Shown here in pieces: positions 38,341-50,320 of a DNA stretch of 64,000 bases. Within the stretch, counting starts at the first letter, position 1. Every line of letters begins with the position of its first letter. The notes under the pieces are model-generated. The model had not been told where the DNA came from. It was given only the letters and a program-made list of their open reading frames with translations, and made no database searches. Origin of the DNA: Pyrocephalus nanus (lineage: Eukaryota > Chordata > Aves > Passeriformes > Tyrannidae); assembly GCA_038380795.1 (NCBI GenBank), contig CM076259.1, forward strand, positions 59,415,938 through 59,479,937, written 5' to 3'. The translations under genes and the position numbers were made by a program.

Positions 38341-39436
38341 ACTATCGGCTCAGTCTATCTGAAGACACATCTGGGTGAGCAATTGGCTCAAAGGTTGAGC
38401 ACAGAGGGTAATAGTGAATGGGGTAACATCAGACTGGGGACCTGTAAATAGTGGGGTTCTGCAGGGCTCCATCTTCGAACCTGTGATCTTCAACATCTTC
38501 ATAAATTACCTGACATAGGACTGGAAGGGATATTAAGCAAATTTGCAGATGACACAAAAGTGGGAGGAGCTGTTGACTCCCTCAAAGGCAGGGAGGCCCT
38601 GCAGAGAGACCTTGACAAATTAGAGGACTGGGCAAGCACCAACCATGTGAAATTCAAAATTGGTAAATGCTGGATTCTGCATCTGGGATGGGGCAACCCT
38701 GGATGTATGTACAGACTGGGGAATGAGATGCTGGAAAGCAGCACCATCGAAAGGGATATGGAGTCCTGGTGAATGACAAATTGAATATAAGTCAGCAGTG
38801 CCTTGGTAGCCAGGAGGGCCAGCTGTGTCCTGGGGGACATCAGGAAAACCAATGCCAGCAGTAAAGGGAGGTGATTGTCCAACTCTGCTCTGCATTGGTG
38901 TGGCCTCACCTTGAACACTGTGTGCCATTTTGGGCACCACAATATAGGAAAGATATTAAGCTCTTAGAGAGTGACAAAAGGATGGCAACAAAGATGGTGA
39001 AGGGCCTTGAGGGGAAGCTGTATGAGGACCAGCTGAGGGCACTTGGTCTGTTCAGCCTGGAGAAGATGAGACTGAGGGGAGACCTCATCCCAGTCTACAA
39101 CTTCCTCCTAAGGGGAAGAAGAGGAGCCGGCACTGATCTCTTCTCCGTGCTTACCAGTGATGGGGTTCGAGGGAATGGCCTAAAGTTGTGTCAGGGGAGG
39201 TTTAGGTTGGATATTAGAAAAAGGGTTCCTCACCCAGGGGGTGGCTGGACCATGGAACAGGCTCCCTAGGGAAGTGGTCAGAGCACCAAGCCTAATAGAG
39301 TTCAAGAAGCATTTGGATGATATTGTCAGGCATATGGTATGTGTCTTGGGGATGGTCCTGCCTGTGCAGGGCTAAGGATTGGACTCGATGATCCTTGTGG
39401 GTCCCTTGCAAATCAGCATATTCTGTGATTCTGTAA
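38341..39436 (+). mobile_element. CR1 LINE, RT palm to 3' end
   Basis: A 1.1-kb 5'-truncated CR1 inserted in an older CR1. The start encodes V-N-G-V-T-S-D-W and F-N-I-F-I-N, which are reverse transcriptase landmarks. The catalytic F-A-D-D is intact at 38542-38553 and is followed by T-K-V-G-G and the thumb (L-D-K-L-E-D-W-A). A frameshift separates the F-I-N-Y-L block from the FADD frame, and another occurs after E-S-S-T-I-E-R-D near 38760, so no full ORF2 is possible. The 3' UTR runs through GTGTCAGGGGAGGTTTAGGTT and GGACTCGATGATCCTTGTGG to the TTCTGTGATTCTGTAA tail. Open frames on both strands over this element are CR1 remnants or their antisense. Confidence 0.94.
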
Positions 39437-39800
39437 TACTGAAATGAACTGGGGCATATCACATGAAACTAGCATGTTACAGAACTAGCAAAAAGATGTG
39501 GTTCTTCATACAGCACTTCATTAAATTGTATGCAAGTCCTTGCCACGGGAAGCTGTAATTGCTAGAAGCTGAAAAGCTGACTGGAGAAATTCATAGGAAT
39601 GATAACCCATCAAGGGTTATCACCTGTTCCTCAGCTAGTCTTTGAGCAATGAAGTGCAGTAATACAGAGTATTTTTTGGAAATAGCTATACCTGCCTGTC
39701 CTCTTGTACTCTTTCCTAGGCATTAATTTCAGTGCTGAAAACCGAGTATTGGGTTAGACCAACTTTTAATCTGACCCAGTGTGGCTGTTCCTGCATTAGC
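39437..39800 (+). mobile_element. Ancient CR1, right half with 3' end
   Basis: This resumes the old CR1 of 38229-38340. Landmarks in order are CACATGAAACTAGCATGTTAC, GGTTCTTCATACAGCACTTC, AAGTCCTTGCCACGGGAAGC, TAATCTGACCCAGTGTGGC and TTCCTGCATT. The last two form the well-known 'ctgacccagtatggccgttctt' type end of old amniote CR1. Divergence is clearly higher than in the CR1 inserted within it. A GATAACCCATCAAGGGTTATC inverted repeat lies at about 39600-39620, a local change in the element. Confidence 0.85.
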
Positions 39801-42800
39801 CTTTCAGTCACTAGTCAGTGGAACTAGTCCACTAAATCAAAAATCAGAAGTTGACTCTGAACAGAAAAAAACCCAAGTTGACTCAAGAGAAATTTGATTT
39901 CTTTTTACTTACTCTGGAACATGATATTTCAGACTTAGATTTAGAACCCAAATTTGTGCTGGGAAAAGAGTTTATGTGTCACAGTCCTACACAAAGATGA
40001 TGGAAAACTGTAAAAGCCACAGAAAATGCATTTCTAGAAGTCTAAAGTTGTCTTTCAGCACTCAGAATTATTATTTCTCAATGTATTTATTTCTGCCCAA
40101 TGAAATTTCCTAGCAAATGATCATGCTTTTAGTAGGCTAAGACCAATTTGATTAAAATTTCAAATACATGATGGAAAAAGAAATATGTCAGTAAAGTGTG
40201 TCAGTTATTAATGACAAACTCTAAATTATGGTAGGCTGAACACTTTCAATAGGCTGGAGGATTTGACTGTAGTGTTTTGAGCCTTACAGAATTGCACATT
40301 TTTGTGTTTTGGACTATATTTATTATACCTCAGAGAGTACAACCAAATACTTTTACAAAAACAATCATTTAATAGTACTTACTCTCCTTCCTTCTTCCCT
40401 CCCTCCCTTCTTCCCTTCCTTTCTTCCTTCCTCTTCCTTTTTATTTTCCACCACCATAAATACTTCCCTAGGCCTTTCCCTATTCCTTTCTCCTATCAAA
40501 GGTGTATTTGGGAACAGTTTGCCAAAGTCCTAGTTTTCCCCCACCTCTTGAAACCCACATGGTAATTATACTAATCTACAATTACCCAATTTTGCAATGT
40601 GCTAATTTACAGCTTAAAACTAAATATGACAAAGTTGTTATAAAAATCATTTGGTCTCAGCATTTTTTGAACTGTGATTTTTTTTTCGTATTTATAATGG
40701 AGTCCAAAAGACTGTGTAGGTTGGCTGAGCATCACTAATGCTAGCAACTATTGTTCCCAGCTGTTTTTTCTTTAACTACAGAACACAGCTGAAATAAGAT
40801 CTGCATCTGCCACTACTGGGCTTCCTTGCTTTTGAGAGGGAATCAGATACATCCTGATTAACTGTGAACATGATTACTTTATTCAACAAGTCCCATACAC
40901 AAACCAGCAAAACATAATTAAAAAATGATGACCACTTCTTGATGAAAGTGGTTGTTTCAGGGAAACTGGAACCTTCTGGTTGGTTTTGTTTCCCACATTT
41001 TTTAACCATTATCACTAAGTAAAATTCTAATTTTGTAGAGCTGTTATAAACAAGCAGTTAATAAGGCTTCACTTCACTCTAAACTAAGAGTTTCAGGCAC
41101 TCCAAACTAAGCTATCACCTTGAAAGTGATGACATAATTCACAAGGAAATGGTGATTAATCCATCACACAAACTAGGACATTTCAGACTGCGTAAAAAAT
41201 GCGCATTATTTATTTGATCCAATTATCGTTCCAGGTATCATTCTATGGTAGAGATTTTCAATTTTTTTTTTTTCAATCTTGAATTTAAAGTTTTATAGGA
41301 AGAAAAAAGAAGAGGAAAATATGAGAAAAAACCAAACAAATCAAAGGTGCAGTTAGACTACAAAGAGCAAGTGAAATGGCATTATGGGTACTACACAATA
41401 CTATATCTCAGCAGCTTTGCCACTGTTGTATGGAAGAGACATTACCATAAAACAAATAATATCAAAAACAACTAGAGCTAAGATCTTGATCAACCACAAA
41501 CAGAAAAGACCAAGTCATGTCATGCATTAGACTCAGCCTTGCTAGTTCCTCAGGACAGGTTTTATATCTACCTCTGGGATACCCCATCAATACACTGTCC
41601 TGACTTGTGTCTTAGGCTACTACTGGGTTATAAATATTGCTGTGGGAGAAGTTTGGGGCCCCAAAGATGTCTTCTGCCATTGTGAATTCCCTTCCTTACT
41701 CCCTGAGGTGTTCTTGAGCAGAGCCTCGGCAGGGGAGGGTGCCCGCCTGGCTCATTGTAGCCTGCACTAGAAAATTACCACCTTCAGCATCCTCCCTACC
41801 ACTGAGTAGGTGAAGAGAAATGGTTTGGGTCCAAACAAATGCTTGCAGTGACACTGTATCAATGACCTAATTGCTATGCACCCAAGGGCAAGAGCTGAGG
41901 TCTATGGGTGTAAGGGCCTCGCTGTTCACTGGCCAAGAAGCCTCGGGCCATTTGTAACCCTGAGGGCAGTCATCATGGCAAGAAAGCTTTAAATGGTGGT
42001 AAATTAGGCACAGGATAGTTTAGTAACTGTAATCACATGCATGCAGGTTGCAATTGAGAGTTTGGAAATCTGGGCTGACAAAGCATCAGGAACATGCAGT
42101 GCAATACATACAGTACATATATACACGCAGATACAATGAGAGCTGCATGTTACTCACTTAAGAGATTTGTTTCAGCCCTCATATTAGAGGATGAGTGTGC
42201 TTTATACAAAAGTGTTACTCTTCATTGTCATGACTTTGTGTACTCTTCAGTGAGACAGACTTACATCCTAAACTTTGGCACACCCCAACATACTCCAGCA
42301 AACTGGAAATCCTATGTTATCCTATGTCATCTGGGCTCCTCTACCAGGGTTATACTTTTCTATAAGACACTAGAAAGAGGCCCCTGAATAAAGTAAACTA
42401 GAAGTCTGAATTGATCACTCTATTTCTTTGGAACAGCAAATCCTGTACTTATTTTGAGGCTGGAAATGATATCTCAGGCACAATCAGAAGTAAAGTATGA
42501 AAATTGAAAGAACTCTTTAAAAACAGACATTCCCCGAGCTTATACTAAGCATCCAGCTGCAGAGGATTGATTGTTAACACATATGCATTCTTAAATATAC
42601 TCGCTATTTAAATTTCACAAAAAATGGATTTGGAGTTTTGTTCACATCAAAAGAATTATAACAAAGAAATGGGAGACTGAATTTATGACTAAGAAAAGCA
42701 GACACATTCATTTTCTTTTCCAAAGCAAAGCACCATAGGAAAACCAGGCTACAGCTGCTGAAGTTATTCAGTGATGAAGAGTTTAGATTAGCATGCAAAC

Positions 42801-43696
42801 AATAAAATGTTTTACTACATAAAAGATAACCTGAGTACCAGGACTATATTTTACGCAAAACTAGTTATAAAACTGCTGCATAAATGATCCCCATAGGGAT
42901 AATTTAAGGAAAAATAATCTGAGATATTTACGTACCTGACAAACACTCCAGACTCTGGAAGATTTTTCTGCTGTTTATATGCCCATCGTCTAAACCTACA
43001 ACACTTTGCCGTAATATCCAAAGTCAGGCTGGCCACAGCTGCCAGCCTTGACACTAGGAGCAGCCTGGCTATGTGAGAAGGACTAATCAGCCCAGGTGGA
43101 ATATCATACTAAAACACACTCCCGGCACCACGGCTCGTGTGTTCACACAGCTCAGGTGTTACTGCAGCCTGCCACAGACACATCCCAGGGTGCTAAAGAT
43201 AGCAGGACAGCTGGGCTCTAGTCCATCTATATTAACATTTCAACTGAGCAATGGTCCCTAAGCCTACTGCAAAATGGTCATAAGCCAAAGGATGCATCCC
43301 CCTTACCTTCGCATTTTGTGCCCTACACCTCTTCAAAATATTGCTTCAACCTTATGAGCCTCCCTCCTTTTGCACATCTTCCCGATGAAATACCGTGTCC
43401 TGCCTTGTTCCTGCATCCTCAGTTTGGAGCTTCTGGCATCAGAGTAGAATACACAGCAGAGCTGGAAGCTGCTACTTCATACTGTAAGCATCACACATAC
43501 CAGATCATTGTACATTGATCCTCTATCTATTTATTCCATTTTCTTACCTTGTAGCACTGGCAACACACTTCTCTTGCATTTTGGGCAGCAGCACTAATAC
43601 TGAATAATTAGCAAAAGAGACAGATTCCAAGAGCTTATGAGCCACATGCATTTTGCAAGCTGGAGTTTGGCCATCATCATCAAAAAATGAAAATAG
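39801..43696. other. Unique non-coding stretch
   Basis: No gene or transposon is recognised. It contains a polypyrimidine tract (40382-40446) and a G+C-richer patch at about 41520-42060, with no identifiable family or frame. Confidence 0.55.
40382..40446. repeat. Polypyrimidine tract (CTTC/CCTT-rich)
   Basis: About 60 bases are almost entirely C and T, with CCTT/CCCT units, just after a TACTTA segment. Such mirror-like purine-pyrimidine tracts can form triplex (H-) DNA. Serine- and proline-rich frames through it are artefacts. Confidence 0.85.
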
Positions 43697-44072
43697 ACTA
43701 GGTGTAGAAAAAGTCTGCAAAAATCAGTTTGGAGAGAGCTTTTTATTTCTTCAAGGGAGATTACAGAAGCTTAGATTGTTTAGTCTAGCAAAATGGATAG
43801 GAACAGCTAAGGGGAAAGGTAAGGGAGGATATGTTTGCTCTCTATTAAATATTAATTAATACTCTATTAATTATTAATAAGGAACTATTCAAGATAAAAG
43901 GTAATGGTGTCACAAAACAAATGGATAAAAGTTGTTCGTGAATATATTTAGGCCAGGAATGCAAATAAAGTTCCTAGCCATTAACTGGGTTTGGAATCAG
44001 CCTTCCAATGGGAAAAGTGGAAGGAAAATACCTCAAACACTTTTAAAATTAAGCGTCTATCAAGAGACTGTA
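43697..44072 (+). mobile_element. Ancient CR1 fragment
   Basis: Landmarks in order match old amniote CR1: GCAAAAATCAGTTTGGAGAG, TTAGATTGTTTAGTCTAGCA, ACAGCTAAGGGGAAAGG, GGAACTATTCAAGATAAAAGG, GGTGTCACAAAACAAATGG, AATATATTTAGGCCAGGAA, CAGCCTTCCAATGGGAAAAG and ATCAAGAGACTGTATG. They encode the tail of ORF2 and part of the 3' UTR. There is no 3' terminal repeat; the copy fades at about 44072. An AT-rich duplication (43840-43880) has expanded inside it. It is strongly diverged and without a usable frame. Confidence 0.82.
43840..43880. repeat. AT-rich partial duplication inside ancient CR1
   Basis: CTCTATTAAATATTAATTAATA is followed by the near-copy CTCTATTAATTATTAATA. Other copies of this CR1 have a single CTCTATAAATAT-like motif at this place, so the second unit is a local duplication. 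Confidence 0.6.
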
Positions 44073-46699
44073 TGTCCCTGAACTCCACGCACCAAGAGAT
44101 GGTTCAAGTGTTATATCTCAAATCTGTTCTTTCATCTCACTTCTGAGGGAAAATGCTAAGCCCTACTTTTTAATGTCCTTTCCTAAATCTCAGGCAAAGA
44201 GAAAGTCAGAACATTTCCTTTTCTAAACATGGGGGGAAAAAACCCAGTCTCATAGGGTTTTGATAACTGCTACTTGTATTTTATGTGATGAGGTCCACTT
44301 ACACTATGAGGCTGAACAAAACCTCTGTGTGGTCATCTGACCTGCTATCAGATGTTTATGACACATCACAGCTACCACCTGGCCTGTCCTTAAATTAGGA
44401 GACTCTGAAGTTTATTTTCAATATCTATAAGTGCACAGTTCTCCTAAAATCCACCTCAAATACACTGATCCATCACCAGAAGCATAAAAAGAGATATGCG
44501 GTTACAATGGCAACGTAGTACTACACTGACAAGCTAGCCTATTGAAAGATACTGTGGTCAGTGCTCTGTCATAAACAACTGATCTCTATAATACAGAGGT
44601 GGCATTCAATATTTACACAAAACATATACATTACAAAAAGTTGTTGCCTGATATGAGTCATCCAGCAAATAGTAAGGATTTATTGTGAATGAATGGGTCA
44701 AATGCGCTGGGATATATCGTCCCATCCAAATACAAGCTTTTTCTTCTGCTGTGCTCTGTTGGCACAGTATTTAAATTCTGTGTGAAAAGCAAAAGAGAGA
44801 GTAGAGAAGTCAAAGACATTTGGAATAGAAGAGGAAGTTCACCAGAAAGATAAAAAAAACCAGATCAAAAAGAAAAGTCAAGTTTTCACCGATAATTTTA
44901 GAGAAGAGTGTTAAGAAAATAAATGTGGGTACAGACACATGGGAAATGGACTGTGGTAGTTTAAGGAATGTAAGGGATCTTTAAAGATTTAATCTTGGAC
45001 CTAATCCCATTTAGAAAAAATATTTCTGTCTAACAGCAGTTTTATAAACCTCTTAGAAGTTTTAGTACAGTTCCTAGTGAGAAAAGAATCCATGGAATGA
45101 GTCAATATGTGGCATTTATGTGACAGAATCATCAAAAGGCTCATATAATCAGAGAGATCCTGGCAGTCATGGCTACTCCACCCGCAGCAAAGGGTACTTT
45201 CAAAGCAGGTTTGAGGTGCACCATTTCACAGTCAAGAATAATTTTCCACTGCATTTGCTTTCTGTTTCAATAAGTGACTATAGGTCATACATAAAATTTA
45301 AATGTACTAAATAAACAAATCCCATCTGAGCCACAGAAGATCCCTTGGTCTCAGTTGTCATGACTTACATTCAGTTCAGTCACCCCACGTTCAAGGCAGT
45401 CAAATATCCAAAAGAATTTCCACCTTGTTTTTCCACAGCTATACAGGGTGACCAACGAGGATTAGCATGGCATTAGTCTTGTCTGTGGAAGCAGAACTGT
45501 CAGTCTTTCCATCTCCTGGTTCTGTGCTTGGTGTCCAACAACAGCTGTGACTGGAAGTTTTATGAGACAACCAATTACACTAATAGGCAAGAAAAACAAA
45601 TTGAAAAATACCCAGAAAACAAACCCCACATAATTCTATAAAATGTACAAACTATTAAATTTTCACTATTTTGAGGAGGGGTTTTTTGTTTGGTTTTTTT
45701 TTTTTTTTACATTTATTCTGTGTATAGGTCCTATAGCAGTATTATCCATTATAAAATAGGAAAAACTGCTTCTAAACCAGCATTTCTGCACTGGGATTTC
45801 TGACTGAAAAATATAATGAATATACAAAATGAATGCAGCAAATTTCTAAACTCTGCTTACAAACCTGTTCCCCACAGAAATCACAGATGTGTATTGATAT
45901 GGGTAGATTCAGCAGGCAGGATAGAAATTCACATATCTGTAGAGTCTTCATATGCTCTATCAATTGTAGTTACATAAGACTGCCTAGTGAAGTGTATTAA
46001 ACTATATGCCTTAACTCTTTCAATACCTGCCCCTTTTGAAGTTTGGGTTCTTGCTACACATAACAGGTTTTTTTTCATCTTCTGAAGAAAACTGGTGTGA
46101 TGACAACAGCTCTACTCCACTACCCGGGGATGTGCAATTGGTTTCTGGAACCATCATTTGATTTAGTTTGTTCATTTTAATTATCCCACTTCAGCTGCCT
46201 GATGGTGATTTAATGTCAAGGTACTCAGAAATTCGTAAGATGATCATGTCTTACCCTCTCTTATATACCTATCATCACTGGGAATGAATTGAGAAATGGA
46301 AGAGAAAAGGGGAAAAGAAAGAGCTGCTGCAATGAGAAAAGGGAGAAGTTCCTGATTTTCCAAGGAGCTGAGCACCTTGCAACACCCTGTGTGACAGACC
46401 AGGAGCAGAGGCAGCACACCAAAATTGAAAAGGTCAATTTAGCCACCTGCCAGATATTTCTGACAGCCTATAGAAGGAGCATTCCTCTCTCTTATTGACA
46501 ATGGTAAGATAAACTGCAATACTGTATCCAGAAGAGTTTCCAGTCAGGAATGAACGTAATTGCAAACTGGCTACTGTTTGTTTTTAAATGACTAAAATAC
46601 CAAAGTAATCTTGGGAACTCCTCTGGGAAATGGGATTTATAATGAAAAATATTTGCTGACCATAGAAAACTGAGAGTACAACTTGCCTTCCCATTTGTC

Positions 46700-46930
46700 T
46701 TTTATGGTGCTTGACAAATTGGCACACAATTGTTAATTATGGGCACTGACTGCCACATGATAATGAATAAAATATTCCAGCTGATCGGAGCATAAGTCTA
46801 ATAGCATTTTCAGGAAATTAAGTAGCATTCTTACAGATATCAAAGCCTACAAATTTCAAATCATGACATAATTAAATTTCTCAAGCAGATACTCCAAACA
46901 TTCTTAATTTTTAGTTAGCATTTAACTATA
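46700..46930. promoter_or_regulatory. Possible conserved non-coding element
   Basis: It contains CAATTGTTAATTATGG, AATGAATAAAATATTCC, GACATAATTAAATTTC and TTTTTAGTTAGCATTTAAC, which are dense homeobox-type motifs in non-repetitive sequence. No gene or transposon signature is seen. The call rests on texture only. Confidence 0.18.
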
Positions 46931-48970
46931 TCACAACCTGAGAGCTCTTTGGAGAAATTATTTGAATGCAGGCTTTAAGAGCCACTGTGTGACACAAATC
47001 TGCAGATCACTGAAAATAAGTCTGATCTTGGACATTTATTTGTGTAGGGCATTTTTTAAAATTTTCTCTAAAAATGGAAAAAAGAGACAAGTCAATTTTC
47101 AATTTGGCAGTGTCAAAAAAAATGGGAAAACATCTAATAGACTTGAGATGGAACTGCTACAACAACACAGTAGCCAGAAGTGGAGAAGGCCATGAACAGT
47201 GATTGTTTTTTCTGCTTATTAAAACCTGTGGGAATGCATCCCTGATGTCCTCTTCCTCATCAAGGATGGACTGTCTTTCCCTGGACAGGTCAAGTCCCTG
47301 TGCTGGCACCATCTGCTTGCAGGCAGAATAGGGTCACCTACAGGCATTTAGTACCTCATGCTTAGTGAGGGAGCCTCTTTTTCCATCTCCACCTCCTCTG
47401 CAGTGCTGCTTTATGTGTAAAGAGCAGCACAGACTAAAAGAGAGATCAAATCCATCATATACAGGAAGATATAATTTTTTTCACATGTTGTGTACAAGCT
47501 TCAGAAGACAAATACTGTGGTATCATTGGAAGAGTGTAGCAGGCAAAGCATGTTAAAAAGGAAAACAGTGATTGAACCCCCCCAAGACACATTAAAAAAA
47601 AAAAAAAATTGTATTGTAGCCTTAGAGGAAAAGTGTCTTCTGAAGTGAAAATCCAAAACTTAAAAAAGAAAAAAGTGTAAACTTGTCAGAGATTTATTTC
47701 CTCCACGTGAAAACTCACTTGTGTCAAGTAATAGGAATACACACTGTGTTTTCATGTGTTAATTGTAAACTAAATATTTTATGAATCAGCATAGTTTTCT
47801 CATCTGTGGAAGGTCCCAGTTATTCTTCAGCTCTGGCATGCCAGTCCAAAAACATCAATTCAAAGGGTTAGCCACATATTACAGCGCAGACAAAACAGTG
47901 TCATCGAACATCTGTGGCTTGGAAAGTCACTTGGAATTCAAATATTTTTAGTTCCTTACTCAAGAACAGGGACAACTGCACCTGCCTATTCCAGAAGATG
48001 GCTGCACACATTTTTCAGCAACCATCAAACCCATTAGGTCTGGGAAGCACAAACAGGGATCGCTATTCCTTTAGCCAAGTGCATACCAGCTTGTTTATCT
48101 GGTGTTGCTCAGCTCTGAGAAGTGACTCTGCTGACAAAACATTTTCAAAGAGAACAAATACAGATAAGCTGCTAAGCACAGTCAAGGGCCTTATATGCAG
48201 TACAGTAGACATTTCTAGTTCAAGATAAAGATACAATTCAACAGTGTTAAAGTCTTGCACAGAGTCAAAGATTTAAATATTCAGCTGTAGGTAATGCTCT
48301 TTGTGGATACCGAACTCACTCTGCCTTCAGATAGCTGCAAAGGATCCTTTTCAGCGTCCCTTTGCACTGAGTACTGCCAACACTACTGATCAGCTCTGGC
48401 CTCAATGGCTTGATCTGGTGAAGCATAAAGATTGTCAGTGCACACTGAGAGATGACGGGAGATGGTGAGCTTGTTAGAATGACTGGAAATCCTTCAAAAT
48501 AAACCACAGAGGCACAAAGGTGCCTCCACTCTATACTTATCTCCTTCAATGAAGACTTCATTCCCATCAAAATATTAATAAAGCATTTCACTACTCAGGA
48601 ACATGTTCTCAGGTGCTTGGCAGCCCCAGACATGGGTTTTCAAAAAACCTCAATTAATTTCTCCTTGCATTTTCCACAATTAAGTAGCATCTTTCAATAC
48701 AGCAGAGCTCCCCACTGTTCCTTCATCAATACTTATAGAGAGGATTTCTGGGTAGCTGAACCTTCTCCTTCTCATCCTTTTGAAACTCCCGAGTGTGCTC
48801 TCATGGCTTGGACTGGAATACAAACCTTTCTGGAAGATGCTCCTGCTGTGACCTCTGGGAATATTTGAAAACAGGCAGGTAATCAAATATGTCCTCATCA
48901 AAGCCAATGAAACCACTGCCATCTATTTCAGTGGAGGTAAAATATAGAAGGCAATGAGTGCTTGGGATGG

Positions 48971-48986
48971 AAAAAAAAAAAAAAAA
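48971..48986. repeat. Poly(A) tract
   Basis: An uninterrupted run of 16 A with no recognisable retrocopy on its left. Confidence 0.8.
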
Positions 48987-50234
48987 TCTACTTTCCAAAG
49001 ACCTTGGTTTTAGCAGGTAAGTGCAGGATTTTAACAACTATCTGCAACCACTTTTGACCTACAGTGTAAAGCAGTGGACATATTATAGTCTGTACTGGTT
49101 AGCTCCTGTAACATCCTATTAACAGAACTTGAGGAGATAGTTAAAGTTTAGGAGCACAACATCAGAAAGAAAATGTGCAAAAATGGACACAGGCTGGGTG
49201 GAGAAGGGAGAAGAAAGAAGATGCTCCATGCCTGACAGGGGAGCTTGGCAGGAAAAGGGGAGAAGGCTGAAGGAAAGAGAGACTATGCATGAGAAGTGAG
49301 CGAAGACATATTATTAAAGATCAGATGGTCAATAGTTCAGAAAAATGACACACTGCTGGCGTTAAGGATTTTTTTCCCCTGCTCTATTTGAGAACCTGAA
49401 TTACTGAAATAAATAGTTTTGTAAAAACACTTGTTCAGCCTGCAGCTGATTGCTCATCCATACAGGGTGAAAAGGCAAGTGTTAACGAGCAGTTTGCAAA
49501 ATACGGTGTCAACTTGTGAGCACAGGTTCAGACAGAACCAGGCTCAAGACTGGCACGGACACTGTGCATGAACAACTGCCCAGAGGGCAACTCTACTCTG
49601 TCCTGTATCACGAAGAATTAAATTCTGATGCATTTAAACCATCAAATTTACTTTTTCAGAGTCAGATTTTCTAATCTTCAGATATTTTTAAATGCCTCTA
49701 CTCAGCTGAAGGAATTCTCAGCATGAAATGCAAATATTTATAAACAAAAGTCATGTTGTCTCCATGTCCTTCATTTTTCACTGCAATTTTTAGAAACTGT
49801 GAGAAACATTTGATCTATTTGCAGCAAACTCAGAGGCTTTTTTTTCTGTAGCCAGTTCAATGTAATTTCATTTACTTTCATCCTGTAGGGCTGTATTAAA
49901 ACAAAATCCATCACTCCTCCACCTGCTGCAAGAGTAAAGAAAAAAGTCTTCCAAAAATCCATCAATCCTCAGCCCATTTCCAAGGTCAGCGTTCTGTGAT
50001 TCCTGTTCAATATGAGTGATCTCCTGATTTGGAGCTTGCAGACCCCTTCTTCCCCCAGCTACCAAGATGAGCCTCTCAGCATAGCCTGAACAGCAGACCC
50101 TCGGGGTTGAAGCCAAGGAGAAGGCTCCATTTTAGCTAAGCCTCCTGGTTGGTCATGTAGACGAGAGAAATAATTGGCCTGAGTGCAGAGAAAATCTCAG
50201 AAAAATGAAAGTGAAATAGCTGAAGTGCAGGGTG

Positions 50235-50320
50235 AAAAAAAAAAAAAAAAAGACATTTGGAGAAGAGAATTTCACTTTTCTTTCCAACTTAGTGGGAAAA
50301 ATATCTTTTTTTTTTTTTTT
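50235..50320. repeat. Facing poly(A) and poly(T) tracts
   Basis: A 17-base A run (50235-50251) and a 15-base T run (50306-50320) lie 54 bases apart. As opposite homopolymers they can pair, giving a stem with a short unique loop. No element body is recognisable between them. Confidence 0.7.

Noticed and set aside
38499..39269. Open frames of 106-147 codons on both strands
   Set aside because: They are sense and antisense frames of the CR1 at 38341-39436.
41520..42060. G+C-richer patch as a possible gene or CpG island
   Set aside because: It has few CpGs and no open frame of note, and no repeat family is recognised.
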